Positions 1 to 5,736 of a stretch of DNA of 12,397 nucleotides are shown piece after piece. How positions within the stretch are numbered: position 1 is the stretch's first letter; each line of letters starts with the position of its first letter. This DNA is from DAOTTX01 sp034437515 (GTDB taxonomy: Bacteria; Chloroflexota; Anaerolineae; Aggregatilineales; Phototrophicaceae). The DNA lies in the NCBI GenBank assembly GCA_034437515.1, contig DAOTTX010000014.1, forward strand, positions 1 through 12,397, read 5' to 3'. A program made the position numbers and the translations under genes. The notes below the pieces were generated by a model. It had not been told where the DNA came from. It searched no databases and saw nothing but the letters and a program-made list of their open reading frames with translations.

Positions 1-186
1 AGCGGGGTGATGATGCTGGAGCATCTGGGCTGGTTCGAGGCAGCGGAACTCATCACGAAGGCGTATGAGGCTACGCTCAAGGAGAAGGTCGTCACCTACG
101 ACTTCGCCCGCCAGATGGAAGGCGCGAAGAAGGTCGCTACCAGTGAGTTCGCCACCCGCATCATCGAGAACATGGATAACGTGTAG
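1..186 (+). CDS. icd: NADP-type isocitrate dehydrogenase, C-terminal 61 residues (cut by window edge)
   Basis: The reading frame is open from base 1 to a TAG at 184-186. Isocitrate dehydrogenase makes 2-oxoglutarate and CO2 from isocitrate in the cytoplasmic TCA cycle. The visible tail matches the end of dimeric bacterial Icd enzymes (E. coli / Bacillus type): an MMLEHLGWFEAA helix, then VVTYDFARQMEGA and a terminal SEFATRIIENM segment, comparable to TYDFERLMEGA...SEFGDAIIENM in E. coli Icd. The catalytic part lies upstream of the window, so cofactor preference cannot be read. A related isopropylmalate/isocitrate family member is possible, but the TYDFxRxMxGA...SEF ending favours Icd. The truncation is only the window edge. 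The gene converges on the synthetase-GNAT gene across a hairpin. Confidence 0.9.
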   Translation, partial: SGVMMLEHLGWFEAAELITKAYEATLKEKVVTYDFARQMEGAKKVATSEFATRIIENMDNV

Positions 187-220
187 AGGGCTTTTAACCT
201 TCAGCCTTTTAATCGAAGAT

Positions 221-250
221 ATTACGGGCTGGATACATCCAGCCCGTAAT
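221..250. terminator. Perfect palindromic hairpin between convergent genes, probable bidirectional terminator
   Basis: ATTACGGGCTGGAT (221-234) and ATCCAGCCCGTAAT (237-250) are exact reverse complements separated by AC, giving a 14-bp stem with a GC-rich core and A/T ends. It lies 35 bases after the icd stop and 40 bases before the end of the opposite gene, where a shared terminator is expected. The T tract is poor on both strands (TAGTTT on plus, ATCTTCGATT on minus), so termination strength is uncertain. Confidence 0.6.
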
Positions 251-260
251 TAGTTTCGTC

Positions 261-286
261 CGTCCCCAACGTCTGCGGGGACGTTG
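261..286. terminator. Second hairpin with two alternative foldings, 3' of the synthetase-GNAT gene
   Basis: CGTCCCC (261-267) pairs with GGGGACG (277-283), while the overlapping CAACGTC (267-273) pairs with GACGTTG (280-286). The two 7-bp stems exclude each other. It begins five bases beyond the minus-strand stop codon and would be the first hairpin in that mRNA 3' end. There is no clear T tract, so it may be a transcript-end stabiliser or part of a compound terminator with the palindrome at 221-250. Confidence 0.35.
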
Positions 287-290
287 AGAC

Positions 291-3008
291 TTACTCCAAC
301 GTCAGCACGGCCTTGACCGTGTTATCCATATTCCGCTGTAGCTTGAAGCCCAGTGACTCGCAGATGTTTTGCATCGCGGTGTTATCCGGCAGGATGTAAC
401 CCACGATGGTACCCAACCCCTCATCACGACCGACATCAATCAAGCGTTTGAGCAGTTCCGTACCCAGGCCGTACCCCTGGAAGGGATCACCGACCAGCAG
501 GCCGAACTCGCCTTCGTTCCTGGTGTGCAGCTTGGTCAGCCGACCGGCGGCGAGGATTTCCGTCTCACCGGAGTCGGGGTTGCGGCGGGTGGCGACCAGC
601 ACCATTTCCCGGTCATAGTCGATAAAGCAGATGCGCGAGAGCCGCTCATGGGCGACACGTTGCTGCAACTTCATCGGGGAGAAGTAACGCATGTACACCG
701 ACCGCTCTGACAGTACCTCGTGGAACTTGACCATGTAGGGTTCGTCTTCGGGGCGGATCGGACGGATGTTGATCGTTTGATTTTTGGGTGACTCCCACAC
801 ATCCATGTATTGCGTCGGGTAGGGGCGGATGGCGAGGTGTGGCAGGTCTTCCTCTGCGGTGTCTTTGGGATGTAACACCACACGCGCATCCAGCGCCAGC
901 AGATGGCTTGAGGACGCCAGCAGCGGGTTGATGTCCATCTCCGCGATCCAGGGTTGCTCGGCGACAATCTGGCTGAAGCGCACCAGCAGCTTTTCCAGCG
1001 CCTTGAGGTCTACTGACTCACGTCCACGCACGCCTTTAAGCGCCTCGTAGATCTTCGTGCGCTCCATCATGTGACGGGCGAGGGTAGTGGTCAACGGCGG
1101 CAGGCCGAGCGCCCGGTCTTTGAACACCTCTACCAGTGAGCCGCCTGTGCCGAACAAGATCACCGGGCCGAACTGCGAGTCAACACTGCTGCCGATGATG
1201 ATCTCGTAACCGTCGTCGATCTTAATCATCGGCTGGATGTTCACACCGTCGAAGTGTTCCGCGCCGACTTTCTCGGCAACTGAGGACTCGATGCGCCGGA
1301 AGGCATCGCGCACCGCATCGGCGTCTTCCAGGTTGAGCCGCACACCGCCGACGTCGCTCTTATGCGTGATCGTCTCCGAGTGGATTTTCGCCACCACCGG
1401 GTAGCCGAGTTCGTCAGCCGCTGCGACCGCGTCGTCTTCGCTCGTGGCGATGCGATCTACGATGGTGTTGACGCCATACGCTGCCAGCACCTGCTTTGAT
1501 TCGTTTTCCGTCAGGATGGTGCGTCCGGTGTTCCTCGCGCTTTCGATGATCTTGCGGACTTTTTCACGATCCGGTGCGTCTTGTTCGTCGGAGGCAAGTT
1601 CCGGGGTCTCGTAGAGCGCCCGCAGGTTATCCGCATAGCGCCACATGTAGTTAAACAGGCGCATGGCTGTATCCGGGTAAGAGAAGGTCGGGATGTTGGC
1701 GCGGTTGAGGATGCGCTCACCCGTCGCCACTTCTGCGCCACCCATCCAGCTTGCCAGCACCGGCTTCTTGGTCGAGTTGGCATACGGACGTAACGCCTCG
1801 GCGGTCTGGGTGGGGTCGGTCATATCCTGCGGGGTGAGGATGACCAGCAGACCGTCGTTGTTTTTGTCTTTTGCGGCAATTTCCAACGCCTTCGCGTAGC
1901 GTTCCGGCTCGGCATCACCGAGGATGTCAATCGGGTTGTTGTGGCTCCACGCGCCGGGTAAGAAGTCGTTGAGTTCGTCCATGGTCTCGTCGGAGATCTG
2001 CGCCAGTTCACCGCCGCCCATAATCAGCGCGTCGGTTGCCAGCACACCGGGGCCGCCCGCGTTGGTGACGATGGTCAGGCGATTACCTTTGGGGCGGGGC
2101 TGCTTGGCGAGCACTTCCGCCATGTAAAACACATCGGAGATGTTGTTTACACGCAGTACACCCACCCGGCGGAAGGCCGTATCTAGCACCTCGTCGCTGC
2201 CGGTCAGGGAGCCGGTATGCGAGGCGGCGGCCTTCGCGGCGGCCTCCGTGCGCCCGGCCTTAATCACGATGATCGGCTTGCTGCGGGAAACCTCACGCGC
2301 CGCCGAGAGGAACGACCGCGCATCACCGACCGATTCCATGTAAATCACGATACTGTGGGTGTTGGGGTCGTCGCCGAGGTAGTAGATCAAGTCACCCCAG
2401 CCGATATCGAGCATAGAGCCGATAGAAATAAAGGCGCTGAAGCCGACATTTTCCTCAAAGCTCCAATCCAGTACCGCCGTGCAAATCGCGCCACTCTGGC
2501 TGATGAAGGCCACGTTGCCCGGACGGGCCATCGCCCCGGCAAAGGTTGCGTTGAGGCCGCGCATGGGCATCATCACACCCAGGCAATTCGGCCCGATGAT
2601 GCGCATCTTGCCTCTGGCGATGTCCATGATCTGCCGTTCGAGTTCTGCGCCTTCTTCGCCGATCTCTTTAAAGCCAGCGGAGATAATAATCGCACCGGGG
2701 ATGCCTGCCTCAATACACTCTTGAATCACCTTCGGCACGATTTTCGCCGGAGTGACGATGATCGCCAGATCGACTTGATCGGGCACATCGAGGATGGAGG
2801 CATACGATTTGATGCCCAGCACGTTAGGACGCTTGGGGTTCACCGGGAAGATCGTCCCGCCGAAGGGGTTGGTAATCAGGTTAGAGAGGATCGTGCGCCC
2901 GACGCTGCCCTGTTTTTCCGTCGCGCCGATGAGGGCGACGTTGTTGGGATGCAGGATCGCGTCTAATGCGTTGCTCTCGTCCGTTGTCGCATTTGGGATG
3001 GCTTCCAT
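291..3008 (-). CDS. Acetate/acyl-CoA ligase (NDP-forming)-like protein fused to a GNAT acetyltransferase (Pat/AcdA family)
   Basis: A 905-residue cytoplasmic fusion. Residues ~15-125 form a CoA-binding Rossmann domain (LIGAT, GSVGR). Residues ~135-300 are succinyl-CoA-ligase-like, with GPNCLG (139-144), SQSGA (170-174) and SHTGSL, whose His264 matches the phosphorylated histidine of ADP-forming acetyl-CoA synthetases. Residues ~305-470 form the flavodoxin-like part (NAGGPGV). Residues ~488-705 form an ATP-grasp domain (KIHSETITHKSDVGGV, INPLL). Residues ~746-905 form a GNAT domain with the acetyl-CoA loop QGYGLG (844-849). Family members either make acetyl-CoA from acetate and ATP or, as Salmonella Pat and E. 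coli PatZ, acetylate protein lysines such as that of AMP-forming Acs. Known Pat enzymes have lost the ligase histidine; it is kept here, so both activities are possible. The chosen ATG (3006-3008) has AAAGGA 11 bases upstream and lies downstream of a -10-like TACAAT; a GTG at 3086 would precede that promoter. Divergent from the acyl-CoA dehydrogenase gene. Confidence 0.93.
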   Translation of the reverse strand: MEAIPNATTDESNALDAILHPNNVALIGATEKQGSVGRTILSNLITNPFGGTIFPVNPKRPNVLGIKSYASILDVPDQVDLAIIVTPAKIVPKVIQECIEAGIPGAIIISAGFKEIGEEGAELERQIMDIARGKMRIIGPNCLGVMMPMRGLNATFAGAMARPGNVAFISQSGAICTAVLDWSFEENVGFSAFISIGSMLDIGWGDLIYYLGDDPNTHSIVIYMESVGDARSFLSAAREVSRSKPIIVIKAGRTEAAAKAAASHTGSLTGSDEVLDTAFRRVGVLRVNNISDVFYMAEVLAKQPRPKGNRLTIVTNAGGPGVLATDALIMGGGELAQISDETMDELNDFLPGAWSHNNPIDILGDAEPERYAKALEIAAKDKNNDGLLVILTPQDMTDPTQTAEALRPYANSTKKPVLASWMGGAEVATGERILNRANIPTFSYPDTAMRLFNYMWRYADNLRALYETPELASDEQDAPDREKVRKIIESARNTGRTILTENESKQVLAAYGVNTIVDRIATSEDDAVAAADELGYPVVAKIHSETITHKSDVGGVRLNLEDADAVRDAFRRIESSVAEKVGAEHFDGVNIQPMIKIDDGYEIIIGSSVDSQFGPVILFGTGGSLVEVFKDRALGLPPLTTTLARHMMERTKIYEALKGVRGRESVDLKALEKLLVRFSQIVAEQPWIAEMDINPLLASSSHLLALDARVVLHPKDTAEEDLPHLAIRPYPTQYMDVWESPKNQTINIRPIRPEDEPYMVKFHEVLSERSVYMRYFSPMKLQQRVAHERLSRICFIDYDREMVLVATRRNPDSGETEILAAGRLTKLHTRNEGEFGLLVGDPFQGYGLGTELLKRLIDVGRDEGLGTIVGYILPDNTAMQNICESLGFKLQRNMDNTVKAVLTLE

Positions 3009-3048
3009 GTACTCAATTGTCCTTTCAAGTTTGGGGGTATTTTGCCCT

Positions 3049-3054
3049 ATTGTA
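3049..3054 (-). promoter_or_regulatory. -10-like box (TACAAT) for the synthetase-GNAT gene
   Basis: On the minus strand TACAAT lies about 40 bases before the ATG at 3008 and matches the -10 consensus at 5 of 6 positions. At 17-bp spacing the upstream hexamer (TGTAAC) is a poor -35, so the promoter may be weak or activator-dependent. It would give a leader of roughly 35 nt containing AAAGGA. The placement supports the start at 3008 rather than the longer frame. Confidence 0.4.
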
Positions 3055-3197
3055 GACGATGGATGCGATGTGTTACAGCAAATCACGAAGGATTCAAATA
3101 AATCTCACATTTAAGAATCTTTGCAATTACCGGTCAATTTGTGCGAAAATAAGAGCGTTAATCAAATTCATATTTAGTGAAATATAGAGGGTTTGTG

Positions 3198-4343
3198 ATG
3201 TTAAAACGCACAATTTTTGAAGAAGAACATGAGATGTTTCGCAGTGCCTTCCGGCAGTTCGTGGAAAAAGAGGTCGTGCCGCACCACGAACAGTGGGAAA
3301 AAGACGGCGTGGTCTCCCGTGATCTGTGGCTGAAGGCCGGTGAAAATGGCTTCCTCGGCTTCAACGTGCCGGAAGAATACGGCGGCCTCGATGAGACGGA
3401 CTTTCGCTATAACACGATCATCTCTGAGGAGTTGATCCGCGTGGGGGCGTCTGGTGTGGGCTTTAGCCTGCACAACGACATCACGATCCCCTACCTGCTG
3501 CACTACGCCACCGATGAGCAAAAAGAACGCTTCCTGCCGAAGATGGTCAGCGGTGAGTGGATCACCGCGATTGCGATGACCGAACCCAACACTGGCAGCG
3601 ACCTCGCCGGAGTGCGTACAACCGCCGTCCGCCAGAACGGGGATTACATCGTCAACGGTCAGAAGACGTTCATCACCAACGGCATCAACAGCGATGTGAT
3701 TATCACCGTCGTCAAGACCGACGTGGAAGCCAAGCACGGCGGCATCAGCTTGTTACTGGTGGAAGCAGAGCGCGAGGGCTTCAAGCGTGGTCGTAACCTC
3801 GAAAAAATGGGCCTGAAAGCACAGGACACCGCCGAGATGTATTTCGACAATGTCTGTGTGCCGGTGGAAAATCTGCTCGGTGACGAAGGGCACGGCTTCT
3901 ACTACCTGATGAACGAGTTGCCGCAGGAGCGCCTCAGCATCGCGGTGGGGGCGATGGCGGCATGTTGGACCGCGCTCGAATGGACGACGCAATATTGTGA
4001 AGAACGTACCGCATTCGGACGTCCAATCGGCAAGTTCCAGAACTCACGGTTTAAACTGGCAGAGATGAAAACCGAGATTCAGATCGGGCAGGTGTTTGTG
4101 GATCGCTGCATCACGGAACTCAACGCCGGAGAGCTTAGTACCGAGGTCGCTTCGATGGCGAAGTGGTGGTGTACTGAACTGCAAAAGCGCGTGGTCGATG
4201 AGTGTGTGCAGTTACACGGTGGTTATGGTTATATGATGGAATATCCGATTGCCAAAGCCTATCTTGATACTCGCGTACAGACCATCTACGGCGGCACGAC
4301 CGAGATCATGAAAGAGATTATCGGGCGCTCGATGGGATTCTAA
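3198..4343 (+). CDS. Acyl-CoA dehydrogenase, long-chain/isovaleryl type
   Basis: A 381-residue FAD flavoenzyme that oxidises acyl-CoA to trans-2-enoyl-CoA, the first step of beta-oxidation or of branched-chain acyl-CoA breakdown, passing electrons to ETF. The length is that of the family. The N-terminal helical domain spans ~1-115. The middle beta domain spans ~119-215, with the FAD-contacting AMTEPNTGSD (126-135) and VNGQKTFITNG (152-162). The C-terminal helical domain contains RTAFGRPIGKFQ (270-281), VQLHGGYGYMMEYP and YGGTTEIMKEIIGR. Where MCAD/SCAD enzymes carry the catalytic Glu (YEGT), this one has Gly365 (YGGT); the base is instead expected at Glu244 in ELPQER (240-245), matching Glu291 of human LCAD precursor and Glu254 of IVD. 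Substrate length cannot be read from this. The ATG at 3198 has AGAGGG six bases upstream; a GTG at 3177 would lie upstream of that site. Divergent from the synthetase-GNAT gene, suggesting linked acyl-CoA metabolism. Confidence 0.95.
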   Translation: MLKRTIFEEEHEMFRSAFRQFVEKEVVPHHEQWEKDGVVSRDLWLKAGENGFLGFNVPEEYGGLDETDFRYNTIISEELIRVGASGVGFSLHNDITIPYLLHYATDEQKERFLPKMVSGEWITAIAMTEPNTGSDLAGVRTTAVRQNGDYIVNGQKTFITNGINSDVIITVVKTDVEAKHGGISLLLVEAEREGFKRGRNLEKMGLKAQDTAEMYFDNVCVPVENLLGDEGHGFYYLMNELPQERLSIAVGAMAACWTALEWTTQYCEERTAFGRPIGKFQNSRFKLAEMKTEIQIGQVFVDRCITELNAGELSTEVASMAKWWCTELQKRVVDECVQLHGGYGYMMEYPIAKAYLDTRVQTIYGGTTEIMKEIIGRSMGF

Positions 4344-4366
4344 ACGGTGCCCACTATTTAGAATTG

Positions 4367-4411
4367 GGGCAGGCCATTGTGCCTGCCCAGGGCGACCACG
4401 CCGGGTCGCCC
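4367..4411. repeat. Double palindromic intergenic repeat (REP-like / small non-autonomous element)
   Basis: Two perfect 8-bp stems stand side by side: GGGCAGGC (4367-4374) / GCCTGCCC (4381-4388) with loop CATTGT, and GGGCGACC (4390-4397) / GGTCGCCC (4404-4411) with loop ACGCCG, followed by CTACG. From memory, GGGGCAGGC / GGGCGACC palindromes flanked by CCCTAC recur between genes in many bacteria, including Chloroflexota; only one copy is visible here. It sits 24 bases after the acyl-CoA dehydrogenase stop, with TTCTTTTGATTTT downstream (4428-4440), so it may double as that gene's terminator. The rest of the 176-base gap holds only the terminator at 4473. Confidence 0.6.
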
Positions 4412-4472
4412 CTACGAATGGTGAACGTTCTTTTGATTTTATCTATAAGAATTCTGTAGTATGACGAATCAA

Positions 4473-4498
4473 AAAGACGTGCCGAGCGACACGCCTTT
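4473..4498 (-). terminator. Intrinsic terminator of the secreted-protein gene
   Basis: Read on the minus strand, AAAGGCGTG pairs with CACGTCTTT across an 8-base loop (one G-U pair), followed by TTTTTGATT. The hairpin lies 22 bases past the stop codon at 4520. On the plus strand the same stem has an A-C mismatch but is also followed by a T-rich run, so it could stop readthrough from the acyl-CoA dehydrogenase gene too. Confidence 0.7.
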
Positions 4499-4519
4499 AT
4501 TTTTGCTATACGTTATCGT

Positions 4520-5614
4520 TTACTGTTCACCCTGCGGTGCGCTGATCCCTGCAAGACCAAGCAGTAGTTCTGGCGGGGCGATGTTCGCGTTCTCCGGTGC
4601 GGAGATCGTCACATCGTTGTAATCAGCATAGCTCAGTTCGAAGTCGAGGATCAGTGACCCTTCGCCTGCTGCTTCACCGAGATCTTCAGAATCGAGCGCC
4701 AGGCTAACCGCGAAGCTGCTCAGATAATTTGTCTCAGTGTCGATGGTCTGAGTGAAGTTCAGTTCGATTGCTTGTGAAGCCTCGACGAATTGATCCACAC
4801 CTTGCTGAAGGTCTTCTTCAGTAATCTCCATTCCGGCGTTCTGCTGGAGCAGTAACTGCTGGAATTCTTCATTCTGTGCCAGAGATTCGAAGTCTACGTC
4901 GATTGCGAAGACCGCGTCACCGTCTGCGTCTTCCAGGCGCTCGTATGAGATGAAGCTGTTAACGAACTCCTGATTAGCGACGGCGTTAAGTGTCTCATCT
5001 TCAACACCCGTGCCCTGGTCGAGGGTCTGGTTGAGTGCCTCGGTGATGCCGGGCTGTTCCGTCAGGATGTTGACTGTCTCTTGCAAGTCAAGACCACCCC
5101 AACCGGTCAGTCCCATACCACCACCATCTGGGCCGATCAGCTCTGCAAGCTCATCGAAGTTGATGTAACCGACACCGTCAACCAGACTCAGGTCGAGCAC
5201 GAGTTCACCCGGTATGCCTAAGCCAGCGGTTACGTCCGGTGCGACCACCGTGATCGTTAACTCACCGTTGAAGTTCGCCAGCAGGTTCGTCACGGAGTCG
5301 ATCAGTTGCTCCGCAGTGACGATGTTCCCGGCGGTTGCCGCGTTAAATGCGATGTTCTCACCACTGTATGCACCTTCAGCGACGACCGATATCGTCTGCG
5401 TTTCGCCACTGTCGGTGAGGGTGGCGTCAACGGTCAGCAGCACGGATGCGGCTTCGAGATCTTGCATAGCTACGCTTGAGTTTTCGAGCAGCGAGCAGTC
5501 CTCTTCACCGAGGTCGCCACACGGAATGCTTGCGTCCTGTGCAAGGGTTGCACCACTGGTGGCAACTAGCATAAGGGCCGCGATAAGTAGAGTTAAAAGT
5601 CTACGTAAATTCAT
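4520..5614 (-). CDS. Secreted, extremely acidic, lysine-free protein of unknown function
   Basis: 364 residues. Residues 1-25 are a classic Sec signal peptide: Arg4-Arg5, a hydrophobic core, then ATLA with probable cleavage after Ala25. No cysteine follows the cleavage site, so it is not a lipoprotein. Two cysteines (32 and 40, in PCGDLGEEDC) may form a disulfide. The mature chain has no lysine, no histidine and only one arginine (in SYERLED) against roughly 60 Asp and Glu. Alternating beta-type stretches (ASVLLTVDATL, ELTITVVAP, GVGYINFDELAELI, DAVFAIDVDFESL, IELNFTQTID, SLILDFELSYADY) followed by amphipathic Gln/Glu-rich helices recall the curved-sheet LolA/LppX lipid-carrier fold. That is an inference from pattern only; a solute- or ion-binding role is equally possible. 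The ATG has GAGAGGA nine bases upstream, its own promoter (5690-5718) and its own terminator, so it is a single-gene unit. I do not recognise a named family. Confidence 0.88.
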   Translation of the reverse strand: MNLRRLLTLLIAALMLVATSGATLAQDASIPCGDLGEEDCSLLENSSVAMQDLEAASVLLTVDATLTDSGETQTISVVAEGAYSGENIAFNAATAGNIVTAEQLIDSVTNLLANFNGELTITVVAPDVTAGLGIPGELVLDLSLVDGVGYINFDELAELIGPDGGGMGLTGWGGLDLQETVNILTEQPGITEALNQTLDQGTGVEDETLNAVANQEFVNSFISYERLEDADGDAVFAIDVDFESLAQNEEFQQLLLQQNAGMEITEEDLQQGVDQFVEASQAIELNFTQTIDTETNYLSSFAVSLALDSEDLGEAAGEGSLILDFELSYADYNDVTISAPENANIAPPELLLGLAGISAPQGEQ

Positions 5615-5689
5615 TAATTAGTGTCCTCTCTTGGGTAAAATTTGCTCATACAACATTAGAATAGGAACTGGGCATGAACGTACAATGAA

Positions 5690-5718
5690 ATTAAGATGAG
5701 TTAGGTGTGAAGTGTCAA
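5690..5718 (-). promoter_or_regulatory. Sigma-70-like promoter of the secreted-protein gene
   Basis: On the minus strand a perfect -35 TTGACA (5713-5718) is followed after 17 bases by CTTAAT (5690-5695, 4 of 6 matches). The predicted leader is about 70 nt and ends with GAGAGGA before the ATG. The -35 lies 18 bases beyond the stop of the ABC exporter operon, so the secreted-protein gene can be transcribed independently. No separate terminator for the exporter operon is apparent, so readthrough is also possible. Confidence 0.55.
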
Positions 5719-5736
5719 CTAACATCCACTGAAGGA

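Noticed and set aside
1..186. Truncated isocitrate dehydrogenase as a pseudogene
   Set aside because: The frame is intact to a normal C-terminus and simply begins outside the window.
2217..2966. 249-residue plus-strand open frame
   Set aside because: Lies wholly inside the ligase-GNAT gene on the other strand; the translation is rich in His, Arg and Asp with no domain, as expected of an antisense shadow.
3009..3086. Longer N-terminus of the ligase-GNAT protein from a GTG at 3086
   Set aside because: It would place the start upstream of the likely -10 box and adds 26 residues (MICCNTSH...) not typical of the family; the ATG at 3008 has an AAAGGA.
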